Assembly: GCF_003063245.1 (NCBI RefSeq)
Contig: NZ_MUXE01000014.1
Span: forward strand, 1 to 64,000
DNA from: Arcobacter caeni
GTDB taxonomy: Bacteria > Campylobacterota > Campylobacteria > Campylobacterales > Arcobacteraceae
Length of the DNA: 64,000 nt
Direction of reading: 5' to 3'
The notes under the pieces were generated by a model that was not told the origin of the DNA, made no database searches, and was given only the letters and a program-made list of their open reading frames with translations. Each line of letters begins with the position of its first letter. The stretch's first letter is position 1. A program made the position numbers and the translations under genes. Shown here in pieces: positions 32,588-42,239 of the stretch.

Positions 32588-33281
32588 TAAATAGTCCTGA
32601 TAAGCTCAAATGATACATTTCATCTCTCATTCTATTTTTAGAAATTGATTTCAAAACACGGTAACGATTTTCCACTTCAGCATTAACCCACCATTCTGGA
32701 TGAACTAACAATTGTACTTTATCAAACTCACCATCTAAAAGTTTTTTTATGGGTTTGCTCCATTTACAATTACTGTCAGCAATATATTCATATGTATCAA
32801 AAATTTCTTTGCTATAAACTTGAGGTAAATTAGCAATATATTTATTTTCACTTCTAATTAAACTTGCATAAGGTTGATGAAAAGAAATAGCAGTAAGCTT
32901 TTTTTGAATTGTATTTTCTAAAATTTTAATTTCAAAAGAAACAGCTTTTTCAAAATCTTTTTCATGAATTTCAGTTGGATCAAAATGTAAGGCAATATCA
33001 TGTCCTAATTCTATTATTTTAAATAAATTTTTTTGATTTTCAATTGACAAAGCATTATAAAATGGACTTTTAATCCAAATAAAATATGTTGATTTTATAT
33101 TAAATTCAGCTTCTATTTTTGCTAATTCTAACGCATCATATAATGAAACATCAATATCATGTCTTATAAGTAAAGATTTTTTGTTATTATTACAATATAC
33201 ATCTCCATAGTCAGTTATTGTATAATTATTTTGAATATTTTTTAGTAATACTTTATAAAATTCAAGATCAAATAATTCCAT
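32577..33281 (-). CDS. Polysaccharide deacetylase-like protein
   Basis: A 234-aa protein with NodB-homology features: IRHDIDVSLYDALELA (near 38-53), carrying the metal-binding Asp pair; STYFIW; a conserved-type HDIALHFDPTEIH with candidate metal histidines; and LLVHPEWW near the C-terminus. No signal peptide is present, so it should act in the cytoplasm on a nucleotide- or lipid-linked sugar rather than on finished polymer. Enzymes of this type remove N- or O-acyl groups. The gene overlaps the formyltransferase start by eleven bases, which hints at deacetylation followed by formylation. Confidence 0.7.
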   Translation of the reverse strand: MELFDLEFYKVLLKNIQNNYTITDYGDVYCNNNKKSLLIRHDIDVSLYDALELAKIEAEFNIKSTYFIWIKSPFYNALSIENQKNLFKIIELGHDIALHFDPTEIHEKDFEKAVSFEIKILENTIQKKLTAISFHQPYASLIRSENKYIANLPQVYSKEIFDTYEYIADSNCKWSKPIKKLLDGEFDKVQLLVHPEWWVNAEVENRYRVLKSISKNRMRDEMYHLSLSGLFNGK

Positions 33282-33283
33282 AA

Positions 33284-34465
33284 TTATAATTTCTCCAATT
33301 CTTTATTTGAAAAAAGTTCTTCCCAAACTATAATTTTTGTTTGATTTGGCAAATTATTTATTATATTATCCCTAATTATTTTCCCGAATGAATGTGAAAA
33401 AATCAAGACAATATCAGTTGGTTCTTTTATTAAATCTACTTTATTTTCTATTTTTATATCAAAACCTGCATAAAATTTATTTTTTATTTCAGGATTATCA
33501 TCAAAAAATCTTAATTTTTTAATCTCAATTTTTGAAGTGAATAAAATATTTAAAAATCTTGATGGTACATATACTCCTAATGATAAATCATCTTCTACTA
33601 TTTTATTTAAAAAACTTTTCAATGAATCTAATTTTTCTTTAGACTTAACAAAAAAATCATTAGATTCTTTATATGCTATTTTATAATCTTCTTCTGATAA
33701 TTCCAATTTCTGCTCTATTGATATACTTCTGTACAATAACCCACCATAAGAAGATTTACTTTTGTTACATATTCTATATCCACTTTTGATTATTAAATTA
33801 TTCAAAGATTTATTTGTAAAATAGCTATAATGCTCATGAAATAACATACTAATATCACCACTTAAAATAAATGGTTCTACATCTGGTACAGAAAGTATAA
33901 TTAATCCATCAGAATTTAAATATTTAGATAATAAATTTAAAAAAGATGAAGGATTTTCAAAATGTTCCAAAACAATCGACATAATAATTACATCAAACTT
34001 ACCTTTTATATGATTGGTAGGAAAAAAATCATGTATAACATTAACATTATATTTTTCTTTAGCTTTTAAACAATGAGCACCAGGCTCAACTCCAATAACA
34101 TTGTGACAATAATTTTTAATTTGAGATAATAACAAACCTGTACCACTACCAATCTCTAAAATATTCATATCTTTTAACAGATTTCTCTCTATTGAATCTA
34201 AAAAAAACTCTATAAAATCATTAGCATACTTTATATTTTCACTATCATCAGTTATAACTCCACCAACGATAGAACCTTGTCGATATGCTTTTTCTAAATT
34301 TATTTTTACCATATCATTAGGTTTTTGTTTTAATAAGCCAATTACATCATCAATTTGTAATTCAAAAGGTAAACTGTTTGGAATACCTTTATCATTAAAA
34401 GGTGAATATAACTCTTTATAAATAAAAGGTAATGTATCAATATCTTTTTTAAATATTTTATTCAT
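33284..34465 (-). CDS. SAM-dependent methyltransferase with C-terminal accessory domain
   Basis: 393 aa. The class I methyltransferase core starts at ILEIGSGTGLLL (about residue 100), with VIGVEPG, VIIMSIVLEHFENP and a HEHYSYFT motif seen in sugar C-methyltransferases (TylC3/NovU-like). The C-terminal third (LGVYVPSRFLNILF, RFFDDNP) resembles the C-terminal domain of those enzymes. The usual N-terminal four-cysteine zinc site is absent, so it may be a divergent C- or O-methyltransferase. The likely substrate is a keto or hydroxyl sugar from the adjacent SDR genes. Confidence 0.75.
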   Translation of the reverse strand: MNKIFKKDIDTLPFIYKELYSPFNDKGIPNSLPFELQIDDVIGLLKQKPNDMVKINLEKAYRQGSIVGGVITDDSENIKYANDFIEFFLDSIERNLLKDMNILEIGSGTGLLLSQIKNYCHNVIGVEPGAHCLKAKEKYNVNVIHDFFPTNHIKGKFDVIIMSIVLEHFENPSSFLNLLSKYLNSDGLIILSVPDVEPFILSGDISMLFHEHYSYFTNKSLNNLIIKSGYRICNKSKSSYGGLLYRSISIEQKLELSEEDYKIAYKESNDFFVKSKEKLDSLKSFLNKIVEDDLSLGVYVPSRFLNILFTSKIEIKKLRFFDDNPEIKNKFYAGFDIKIENKVDLIKEPTDIVLIFSHSFGKIIRDNIINNLPNQTKIIVWEELFSNKELEKL

Positions 34466-35510
34466 TTATTTTTACCTCAACAAGTCCTCTTGATACATAA
34501 CCTTTTTTATATTCGAAACTTTTTTTAATCTCTTCATTTAAAATATGTTTTCTTATTAAAATTTCAGGTTCGTTATATCCCATTAAAGCTCTTATTGATG
34601 TGGTTCCTGAAAATCTAGGATTTATTTCAAAAATATATACTTTTTTATTATAATATCTACATTGTACATTTATAGCTGCACTGGCACCTAGCTTTTTTAT
34701 AACTTTTTCACAAATTGATGTTATGTCTGGAAACTTATCTACAAATCCTTCTGATATACCACTGCTAATTACCAGATTCTTTCCTAGTTGCTCATTACCT
34801 GTTCGATTTTTTATTCTTATTCGATTGTTTAGTGCTGTTTCTATGGACTTATGAATTGCAATTGAATTTATAAATTCACCATCCATACTATTTAAAATGC
34901 CAACTGTATATTCAGAATCTGGAGTACCAACATACTCTTGAACAATAAATTCATTATACATGTTTAATAAGTATGTAGAAAAAAGCTTCACTTCATCATA
35001 AGTTTGTGCAATCATAATATCTTTTGAACCTCCAGCACCAATAGAAGGCTTGATTACAGCAGGGATAAATTTTATTTTTTCAATATCCTTAATTGATTGA
35101 ATTGTTATACTTTGCGGAAAATCAAAACCATTATCTCTCAAAAAATTCATTGTTTTAGTTTTATCTGTACAAATATCTATCACTTCATCAGAATTGATTG
35201 GTAGTAAGATATCTTTATCTTCAAATATATTACGATGTTTGCTTAAAACAGTTAATTCGGCTTCTGAACCTGGAAATAAAACTTTTATAGTGTGTTTTTC
35301 ACATAATTCTAATATCTTATCAATATAATTTTCACTATTGGCAAAAGGAACGATATAACCAAAGTCTCCTTCTCTTAAGCCTTTACTATTTTTGTTTATA
35401 TCGGTTGTGATAATGTTCAAATTTAAAGTACTTAGTTTCAATGCTTTGATTATTTGTTCACCAACTCCACCACCACTTGCACCAGTAACCATTACATTTA
35501 TTTTATTCAC
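34458..35510 (-). CDS. ATP-grasp family ligase (carbamoyl-phosphate-synthase-like)
   Basis: 350 aa. A small N-terminal nucleotide-binding domain (VMVTGASGGGVGEQIIKAL) precedes an ATP-grasp domain with IKPSIGAGGSKDI (about 155-167), VQEYVGTPDSEYTVG and the metal-binding EINPRFSGTTS. Such enzymes activate a carboxylate as acyl phosphate and join it to an amine or thiol. In a glycan cluster this could attach an amino acid to a sugar carboxyl or amine, but no substrate is evident. It overlaps both neighbours by four to eight bases, so it belongs to the same operon. Confidence 0.8.
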   Translation of the reverse strand: MNKINVMVTGASGGGVGEQIIKALKLSTLNLNIITTDINKNSKGLREGDFGYIVPFANSENYIDKILELCEKHTIKVLFPGSEAELTVLSKHRNIFEDKDILLPINSDEVIDICTDKTKTMNFLRDNGFDFPQSITIQSIKDIEKIKFIPAVIKPSIGAGGSKDIMIAQTYDEVKLFSTYLLNMYNEFIVQEYVGTPDSEYTVGILNSMDGEFINSIAIHKSIETALNNRIRIKNRTGNEQLGKNLVISSGISEGFVDKFPDITSICEKVIKKLGASAAINVQCRYYNKKVYIFEINPRFSGTTSIRALMGYNEPEILIRKHILNEEIKKSFEYKKGYVSRGLVEVKINE

Positions 35511-36184
35511 TTTCTCTCCCTTTTTAAGATATCTATTACTTTTTTATCATAAAATTTCAACTCTAATTCTTGACAATATTTTTCATATTTTACTTTGATT
35601 TTTTTGATAGTAACATCTTGAGTATTTGTATCGACTACAATATAAGATGATTGTTTTGTATAGTCTCTAGGTTGACCAATTGATCCAGGATTTAAAACAC
35701 AACATCCATAATTATATTGAACTAATGGAATATGAGTATGACCAAAAACATAATAATCATATTTTTTAAATAGATCTTTGTCAATAGATTCTGTATTATA
35801 TATATGATTTTCACTACTTTCTACATCTCCATGCACCATCAAAAATCTTTTTTTATCAATAACTATATCTAGTATTTCAGACCATTTATTTATAAAATCT
35901 TTATTTTCATCTGTAATTTTTTGCTTATTTATTTCTACTAAATATATATTCTCAAGTTTTTTATCGTAATTTATTTCATCTAAAAAATATTTTTCATGGT
36001 TGCCTTTAATACAATGAGCATTTATATTTCTTAACCAGTCTAGTACATAATTAGGATTATCATAATATCCGATAGCATCACCAAGAAAAAATATCATATC
36101 AGCTTTTTCATCTTCAATTTGTTTTTGTACTGTAGATAAATAATTACTATTTGAATGTATATCAGATATAAAAACTAATTTCAT
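35507..36184 (-). CDS. Calcineurin-type metallophosphoesterase (YfcE-like)
   Basis: A 225-aa protein with all metallophosphoesterase motifs: SDIHSN (8-13), FLGDAIGYYDNP, KGNHEKY, VHGDVES and GHTHIP. It should bind two metal ions and cleave phosphomono- or diesters. Within a sugar operon, the substrate may be a sugar phosphate or nucleotide-linked intermediate, possibly the product of the ATP-grasp partner encoded four bases away. Specificity is unknown. Confidence 0.85.
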   Translation of the reverse strand: MKLVFISDIHSNSNYLSTVQKQIEDEKADMIFFLGDAIGYYDNPNYVLDWLRNINAHCIKGNHEKYFLDEINYDKKLENIYLVEINKQKITDENKDFINKWSEILDIVIDKKRFLMVHGDVESSENHIYNTESIDKDLFKKYDYYVFGHTHIPLVQYNYGCCVLNPGSIGQPRDYTKQSSYIVVDTNTQDVTIKKIKVKYEKYCQELELKFYDKKVIDILKRERK

Positions 36185-37047
36185 TTATTTTTTCTTTTCC
36201 ATTCAATATAACTAATAAGTTCTTCTTTAAAAGTCAATGGGTTTTTATACTGTAGTTCATTTTTAACTCTATGTAAAGAAAAATTACATACTTTTGTATT
36301 TTCCAAGGGGTCTTCTTTTTCTTGAGTAATTATTTTTGAGTTTGAGTTTGTAATATAGACAACTAATTTAGCTAAATCTATCATGCTTATGTTTTTATCA
36401 TTTACCAATTCATAAACACCATTTACTTTTTCTTCTACGCATTTTTGAATACATTGATTTATACTTTCAACAGATACAAAATTTTGTTCTCTTTTTCCGC
36501 TTCCATAGACATTTATATCTTGATTAGCTAATGCTAAATCTATGAATCTATTAAGTACATTAATTTTTTTATTAAATTTTCCAAAAGGTGAAGAAATTCT
36601 TATACTTGCAGTTTCTATTCCTCTATCTTCCATTATTGAACATATATGCTCTCCAGTAATTTTAGAAAGAGTGTAATAATCTTTGATATCATATTGTTTT
36701 GTATTTACCATGGAACCAAAACTACTTAAATAAATAAATTTATTTATATTATTCTTAATTGCAAATTCTGACAAATTATTCATCATTTTAGTATTATCTA
36801 TAAATAAATCGATATTTGCTTCATAAAATGAATTTGGAATAATTGACGCTAAATGAATAATAATATCAACTGAGATATCTTTTAATATTTTTTCAACATC
36901 AACATATAAATTTTCAAACTTATAATAGTTTTTATTTGTAGTATTTGAAGTTGTTCCAAATAGCAAGTTATACCCAGAACATTTGAAATTTTCAACTAAA
37001 TACTTACCAATAAATCCATTTGTTCCCGTGATTAATATGTTTTTCAT
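36181..37047 (-). CDS. NAD(P)-dependent sugar epimerase/dehydratase or reductase (SDR)
   Basis: A 288-aa extended SDR. ITGTNGFIGKYLV begins at residue 5 and the catalytic Tyr/Lys pair lies in YYTLSKITGE. SFGSMVNT provides the serine region. The short length is closer to 4-ketosugar reductases or epimerases than to 4,6-dehydratases. It probably works downstream of the larger SDR at 38120-39085 on the same nucleotide sugar. Confidence 0.8.
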   Translation of the reverse strand: MKNILITGTNGFIGKYLVENFKCSGYNLLFGTTSNTTNKNYYKFENLYVDVEKILKDISVDIIIHLASIIPNSFYEANIDLFIDNTKMMNNLSEFAIKNNINKFIYLSSFGSMVNTKQYDIKDYYTLSKITGEHICSIMEDRGIETASIRISSPFGKFNKKINVLNRFIDLALANQDINVYGSGKREQNFVSVESINQCIQKCVEEKVNGVYELVNDKNISMIDLAKLVVYITNSNSKIITQEKEDPLENTKVCNFSLHRVKNELQYKNPLTFKEELISYIEWKRKNK

Positions 37048-38123
37048 TAATATTCTTTAATCTTCTTTACTATATACGCAACATCTACACCATCATAACA
37101 AGGAAAAGTTATAGTATTTTCTTCTAAAAACATAGCATTTGATTGCACATCGTAGTATTTATTTTTATAGTATGTTGTACCACTTAAACAGTATGTGCCT
37201 ATGGTAGTTTCTACTTCTTTTTCTTTTAGGTATTTTACAAGTTCATCTCTTTTTATATTTGTAGGTACTTTAAATACTAACGACTGTACATTATAAACTA
37301 TATCTTTTGAGAGTTTTTGTACTTCAAAACCTAATGGCTCTAGAGCTTTGATATATTCATCTCTTATCTTACTTCTAGAGCTTACTATAGTGTCTAACTT
37401 TTGAAGCTGTTTTATACCCATCACACATTGAAGCTCTGGTACTCTGTAGTTGTAGCCATAATCCACAAAGTCAAACTTACCATCAGTCACTTTTGCACCA
37501 TGGTTTAGTTTGATTTCAAAAAACTCTACATATTTTTCATCATTGAAAGTGATAGCTCCACCCTCACCTGTTGTAAGTAGCTTTCTAGGATGAAAACTAA
37601 AGCATGTTATATCTGCTATATTTCCACATCTCACACCAAACTCACTACTTCCTATAGCACATGCTCCATCTTCTATGAGAGGAATATTGTATTTAGTACA
37701 TATCTTTTTTATGTCGTGAATACCACTTGGATTTCCTAGCGCATCTACAAATATAACTGCTTTTGTTTTTGGTGTTATTTTAGATTCTAATTGTTCTGGT
37801 AACATATTGAAAGTATCTAAGCTAACATCTGCAAATATTGGAATAGCACCTAAATCTTCTACCACATTTGCCGTTGCTGGAAAAGAAAAATCTGATACAA
37901 TGACTTCATCCCCAGCTTTTATATCAAGAACTTTAAGGGACATAGTAAGAGCAGTAGTTGCAGATGTAGTCAAATAAGCATACTTTGCACCTGTATAGCT
38001 TTTTATCTCTTCTCTAAACTCTTCTACATATTTACCTTTTGTAAACCAGCCACTTTCAAAAACTTCTTTAAATTCTTTTTGAACTTCTTCAAAAGATATA
38101 TATGGTTTTATTAATTTTATCAT
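37047..38123 (-). CDS. DegT/DnrJ/EryC1 sugar aminotransferase
   Basis: A 358-aa PLP enzyme with TSATTALTMSLKV, LIEDGACAIGSSEFG (PLP-contacting Asp) and CFSFHPRKLLTTGEGG (PLP lysine). It transfers an amino group from glutamate to a keto sugar. It is the second of three DegT-family proteins in the glycan block. Its neighbours (SDR, Gfo/Idh, hexapeptide acyltransferase) suggest it completes a separate amino-sugar branch from WbpE at 40573. Confidence 0.9.
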   Translation of the reverse strand: MIKLIKPYISFEEVQKEFKEVFESGWFTKGKYVEEFREEIKSYTGAKYAYLTTSATTALTMSLKVLDIKAGDEVIVSDFSFPATANVVEDLGAIPIFADVSLDTFNMLPEQLESKITPKTKAVIFVDALGNPSGIHDIKKICTKYNIPLIEDGACAIGSSEFGVRCGNIADITCFSFHPRKLLTTGEGGAITFNDEKYVEFFEIKLNHGAKVTDGKFDFVDYGYNYRVPELQCVMGIKQLQKLDTIVSSRSKIRDEYIKALEPLGFEVQKLSKDIVYNVQSLVFKVPTNIKRDELVKYLKEKEVETTIGTYCLSGTTYYKNKYYDVQSNAMFLEENTITFPCYDGVDVAYIVKKIKEY

Positions 38124-39085
38124 TTTATATTTTCCTTATACCATTTAATTGTTTCTTGTAGTCCATCTTCAAAAGAAGTTAGCTGATAATCTATCATTGA
38201 TTTTACTTTTGCATTGCTCGCATTGTGACATTCTACATCTGCACCACGAGCTGGTTTATTAAGTATCTCACCTTTGTATTCCATAAGATTAGCTATTTTA
38301 TAAATCATATCCTTCATACTTATTTGTCCATCAGTAGAGATATTTACACTATCTGCTTTTTGCATAAGTGAATAAAGTTTTATAATTGCATCAACCGTAT
38401 CTAGTACATAGATAAAATCTCTACTTTGTAGTCCAGAACCATGTATTTCTGGGCTAATCCCTTTTAAAATTCTAAATGCTGTAATAGGAATAATTCCTGC
38501 TAAATATCCCTTATAATTTTGTCTTGGTCCATAGTTGTTAAATGGTCTTACTATAAAAGCATCCAAATCAAACATATTTACCCAACTATGAACTGCAATA
38601 TCAGCAGCTGCTTTTCCTGCTGCATAAGTTGTAGTTGGTTTAATAGGATGTTTTTCATCCATAGGTTCATACTCTGCAGTACCATATACTTCTGACGTAG
38701 AAAAATGAACAAGAGTTTTAAAATGCCCTTTTCGTTGATGTTCTAAAATATTCATAATACCATTTACATTAGTATCAAATGCATTTTTAGGATTCACAAA
38801 AGAGTAGTTTAGAGCTTTTGTTGCACAATTAAATACTATATCAATATCATGTCTTTCAAATATATAATCAAGTGATGAAGTAATCTCTATATCATCTTTA
38901 TAAAATATTGCACCCTTTGAAATAGCATCTTTAAGATTTTCTTCACTTCCTACGAAAAGATTATCTACTACAATAACCTCTTTTGCACCTTCAATTAAAA
39001 GTCTATCTACAAGATGACTCCCTATAAATCCAGCTCCACCAGTAACTAATATAACACTATTTTTTATTTCGGGTCTTTTTTGCAT
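38120..39085 (-). CDS. NAD-dependent sugar epimerase/dehydratase (extended SDR)
   Basis: A 321-aa enzyme with the dinucleotide motif VTGGAGFIGSHLVDRL (residues about 14-29), the serine region HFSTSEVYGTAEY, catalytic YAAGK and the RPFNNYGPRQ signature. These fit the dTDP-glucose/UDP-GlcNAc 4,6-dehydratase and 4-epimerase group. FSTSEVYG with the TTYAAGK motif leans towards a dehydratase (LegB/RmlB-like). The substrate is undetermined. It starts seven bases after the Gfo/Idh gene and overlaps the aminotransferase by four bases. Confidence 0.82.
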   Translation of the reverse strand: MQKRPEIKNSVILVTGGAGFIGSHLVDRLLIEGAKEVIVVDNLFVGSEENLKDAISKGAIFYKDDIEITSSLDYIFERHDIDIVFNCATKALNYSFVNPKNAFDTNVNGIMNILEHQRKGHFKTLVHFSTSEVYGTAEYEPMDEKHPIKPTTTYAAGKAAADIAVHSWVNMFDLDAFIVRPFNNYGPRQNYKGYLAGIIPITAFRILKGISPEIHGSGLQSRDFIYVLDTVDAIIKLYSLMQKADSVNISTDGQISMKDMIYKIANLMEYKGEILNKPARGADVECHNASNAKVKSMIDYQLTSFEDGLQETIKWYKENIK

Positions 39086-39091
39086 TTTTTC

Positions 39092-40081
39092 CTACTTATT
39101 CATTTTTTCATCAGCAGATTCTAGTATCTTTTGAAGTCTTATAGCTTGAGTTGGGTTAGAGATAGATTGTTTATTTTCTAAAATACATTCTCTAAAATGG
39201 TTAATACTATTATACAAAGCATCTTCTTGTTTGATATAAGGTATCCAAACATCTCCATCCCTTGTTTTTACAACATAGTCATCATACTCTATATCGTCTC
39301 CCGATACTACATTCACACCTTTATCATAAACCATAAGTTTTTCAGCTGTTTTCATATCATCGAAAACTACCATTTTTTTATTACCTGCAACTATAAGCTT
39401 TCTCTCTTTAAGTGGAGAAATCCAACTAGACTGAATATGTGAAATAAACCCCTCATATCTAAGAGTCAAAAAACATAAACTTTCTTTTGGATTATAATAT
39501 TTTTCACCAACAGAGTTTATATAAAATGGCTCTTTACCATCCATAAGACAATCAATGATAGCAAGATCATGAACTGCTAAATCCCACATAGCACTTACAT
39601 CTTTTTTTATTTGTCCAAGGTTCATTCTCATAGCATCTATAAAAAGTATGTCTCCTAACTCTTCATTTTGTATAAGTTCTTTTATTTTTCTAATTACTGG
39701 GTGAAATATCATAATATGATCAACATGAATGATAAGATTTAACTCTTGTGCTAACTCTTGTAGTTCTTCAGCTTCTTTTACTGTCGATGTAAATGGTTTT
39801 TCTACATATACATGTTTTCCGGCAAATAGTGCTTCTTTTACAAGATTGTAATGTCCACTTGTCTCAACCGCAACTGCAATAGCTTGAATATCTTTATTTT
39901 GAAGAAGTTTTTTATAATCAGACTCATAAGTAGTTTGCTCAATATATACACTTCTTGCTTTTTCAAGTCTATCCTCTTTATAGTCACAAATTGAATATAA
40001 ATTTAACTCTTTATTAGCATGAATATTTTTAGCTACATTTGGTCCCCAGTATCCAAAACCAATGAGCCCTATATTAATCAT
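39092..40081 (-). CDS. Gfo/Idh/MocA-family sugar oxidoreductase
   Basis: A 329-aa protein. The N-terminal Rossmann domain starts IGLIGFGYWGPNVAKN, with the catalytic lysine motif VEKPFTS (near residue 95) and the HVDHIMIFHP and WDLAVHDLAIIDC segments of the C-terminal domain. The family includes UDP-sugar 3-dehydrogenases such as WlbA/WbpB. A different WbpB-like gene is also present at 42239. This copy pairs with the hexapeptide acyltransferase encoded immediately upstream and probably oxidises a sugar ahead of transamination by the 37047 enzyme. Confidence 0.85.
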   Translation of the reverse strand: MINIGLIGFGYWGPNVAKNIHANKELNLYSICDYKEDRLEKARSVYIEQTTYESDYKKLLQNKDIQAIAVAVETSGHYNLVKEALFAGKHVYVEKPFTSTVKEAEELQELAQELNLIIHVDHIMIFHPVIRKIKELIQNEELGDILFIDAMRMNLGQIKKDVSAMWDLAVHDLAIIDCLMDGKEPFYINSVGEKYYNPKESLCFLTLRYEGFISHIQSSWISPLKERKLIVAGNKKMVVFDDMKTAEKLMVYDKGVNVVSGDDIEYDDYVVKTRDGDVWIPYIKQEDALYNSINHFRECILENKQSISNPTQAIRLQKILESADEKMNK

Positions 40082-40580
40082 TTGGATTTCCTTCTATCTT
40101 GTTACCCATTTTGTCAACATAGCTATAATGCTTTGCAGGATTTCCCTTAACTAAACTATAAGCTTCCACATCTTTGGTCACAACACTTCCCGCAGCAACC
40201 ATACAATATTCTCCAAGTGTTATACCACATACTATTGTTGCATTAGCACCAATACTTACCCCTTTTTTAACAAAAGTCGGTGTTATCTTCCATTCTGTAT
40301 CAAATGCTCTTGGAACTTTATCATTTGTAAAACAAGCATTTGGACCTACAAATACTTCATCTCCTATAGTTACCCCATGATATATTGAAACACTATTCTG
40401 AATTTTGCAGTTATTTCCAATTTTGACTTCAGCATCTATATATGTATCTTTTGAAATGATACAGTTTGTTCCTATATTACTTTTTTCTCTTATTTGAGAA
40501 TTTATCCAAATTTTTGTTCCATCACCTATTTTTGCTTCTGCTGACACATTTGCTGAGGGATGAATATAAATATTAGCCAT
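40074..40580 (-). CDS. Hexapeptide-repeat sugar N-acyltransferase
   Basis: A 168-aa left-handed beta-helix protein with repeats such as IHPSANVSAEAKIGDGTKIW and the motif [18 protein letters not shown]. It is similar in layout to WbpD/WlbB, FdtC and QdtC, which acylate 3-amino sugars with acetyl-CoA. The longer paralogue at 41658-42239 is probably the WbpD proper, so this one likely serves the second amino-sugar branch. Start and stop overlap its neighbours by eight bases. Confidence 0.88.
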   Translation of the reverse strand: MANIYIHPSANVSAEAKIGDGTKIWINSQIREKSNIGTNCIISKDTYIDAEVKIGNNCKIQNSVSIYHGVTIGDEVFVGPNACFTNDKVPRAFDTEWKITPTFVKKGVSIGANATIVCGITLGEYCMVAAGSVVTKDVEAYSLVKGNPAKHYSYVDKMGNKIEGNPND

Positions 40581-41658
40581 TTACAATCTCGATAACATAG
40601 TCTTGTTCATCATCTTTTAAAAATGCAGACATAGGTAAAGCCATAATATCTAATGATACTTTTTCGGTAATAGGAAAATCACCATTTTTATATCCAAGAT
40701 AAGTAAATACCTCTTGAAGATGTAGAGGCAATGGGTAATAAATAGCAGTTGGAACACCTTTATCATTACATTTTTTAATCATTTCATCTCTATTTGACAC
40801 TTTTATACAGTACTGTGCCCATGCTGAAACTAAATTATTTTCCACAAAAGGTACAATTACATTTTTTAGATTTTGAGAATATTTTTGTGCAATTTTTTGT
40901 CTTTTATCTAATTCTTCTTTAAAATATTTTAATTTAACATTTAAAACACCTGCTTGAATTGTATCAATTCTTCCATTCATCCCAATATGACTATGAAAAT
41001 ATTTAGAAGATTGACCATGATTTAAAATTACTCTCATTTTTTTAGCTAATTCATCATCATTTGTAAATATTGCTCCACCATCTCCATAACATCCAAGAGG
41101 TTTTGCCGGGAAAAATGAAGTTGTAGCAATATCTGATAAATTACAAGATTTTTTATTTTTATATGTTGCTCCAAAACTTTGAGCAGCATCTTCTATAACT
41201 TTGAGATTATACTTTTTAGCTATTTTATTAATAGCATCCATGTCAGAAGTTTGACCAAAAATCGATACAGGCATAATAGCTTTTGTTTTTGAAGTAATTT
41301 TTTCTTCTATTTTAGTTGGATCTAAATTGTAAGTTTTTTCATCAATATCTACAAATACAGGAGTAGCACCAACAAATGCTATCATTTCAGCTGTTGCTAT
41401 AAAAGTAAATGGAGAAGTAATTACTTCATCTCCAGCTTTTATATCAAATGCCATTAAAGCTAATAAAAGAGCATCTGTTCCACTACTACAAGCTATAGAA
41501 TGTTTACATCCAACAAATTTTGATAAATTTTCTTCTAGTTCCGCTACTTTTGAACCCATTATATAAGAAGAAGTATTCAAAACATCATGTATTTGCTCAT
41601 CTATTTCTTGTTTATAAGCTTGGTATTGAGCTTGTAAATCTATAAAGTTTATTTTCAT
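40573..41658 (-). CDS. wbpE: UDP-3-keto-sugar aminotransferase (WbpE/WlbC-like)
   Basis: A 361-aa DegT-family enzyme. SSGTDALLLALMAF binds PLP phosphate, VIEDAAQSFGATYK holds the Asp, and the PLP lysine lies in FFPAKPLGCYGDGG. The opening INFIDLQAQYQAYKQEID is the classic WbpE/WlbC start. WbpE aminates C3 of UDP-2-acetamido-3-keto-glucuronate, made by WbpA and WbpB. The order wbpA-wbpB-wbpD-wbpE, with overlaps of one base, matches this pathway well. Confidence 0.92.
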   Translation of the reverse strand: MKINFIDLQAQYQAYKQEIDEQIHDVLNTSSYIMGSKVAELEENLSKFVGCKHSIACSSGTDALLLALMAFDIKAGDEVITSPFTFIATAEMIAFVGATPVFVDIDEKTYNLDPTKIEEKITSKTKAIMPVSIFGQTSDMDAINKIAKKYNLKVIEDAAQSFGATYKNKKSCNLSDIATTSFFPAKPLGCYGDGGAIFTNDDELAKKMRVILNHGQSSKYFHSHIGMNGRIDTIQAGVLNVKLKYFKEELDKRQKIAQKYSQNLKNVIVPFVENNLVSAWAQYCIKVSNRDEMIKKCNDKGVPTAIYYPLPLHLQEVFTYLGYKNGDFPITEKVSLDIMALPMSAFLKDDEQDYVIEIVNG

Positions 41659-42239
41659 TATTTTCCTTCTATTAAAATTAAATTATCGTTTTCTATTTTA
41701 TATTTACTATTATCAAAACTATCTATTGCAATATCATTTTCATCAAACTTTAGTGTATTTCCAGCTTTTGATACCCAACCTATTTGCCGTGCAGGAACTC
41801 CAACCATAAGTGAGTATGGTTTCACATCTTTATTTACTACTGTTCCACTTCCAATAAGTGCATATTCTCCAATAGTAACTCCACATACTATAGTTGCATT
41901 TGCTCCAATAGAACAACCTTTTTTAAGAAGTGTTTGTTTAAACTCTTCTCTTCGTACTATAAAAGCTCTTGGATTTGTAACATTTGTAAAAACCATAGAA
42001 GGACCTAAAAAAACATCATCTTCTACAACAACACCTTCATAAATAGAAATATTGTTTTGAACCTTAACACCATTACCAATAGTTACCTTTGGTCCAACTA
42101 CACAGTTTTGTCCAAATGAACAGTTTGTTCCTATGTTTGAACCTGATAATATATGCGAAAAATGCCAAACCTTAGTATTATCACCTATCTTAACATTATC
42201 ATCTACAAATGAAGATTCATGTGCAAAAAAAGTAGCCAT
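41658..42239 (-). CDS. wbpD: UDP-3-amino-sugar N-acetyltransferase (WbpD/WlbB-like)
   Basis: A 193-aa hexapeptide-repeat acetyltransferase starting with [20 protein letters not shown], with [20 protein letters not shown] and the product-binding [11 protein letters not shown] near the end. WbpD/WlbB acetylates the 3-amino group of UDP-GlcNAc3NA to form UDP-2,3-diacetamido-glucuronate. It lies between wbpB and wbpE with one-base overlaps on each side. Confidence 0.93.
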   Translation of the reverse strand: MATFFAHESSFVDDNVKIGDNTKVWHFSHILSGSNIGTNCSFGQNCVVGPKVTIGNGVKVQNNISIYEGVVVEDDVFLGPSMVFTNVTNPRAFIVRREEFKQTLLKKGCSIGANATIVCGVTIGEYALIGSGTVVNKDVKPYSLMVGVPARQIGWVSKAGNTLKFDENDIAIDSFDNSKYKIENDNLILIEGK

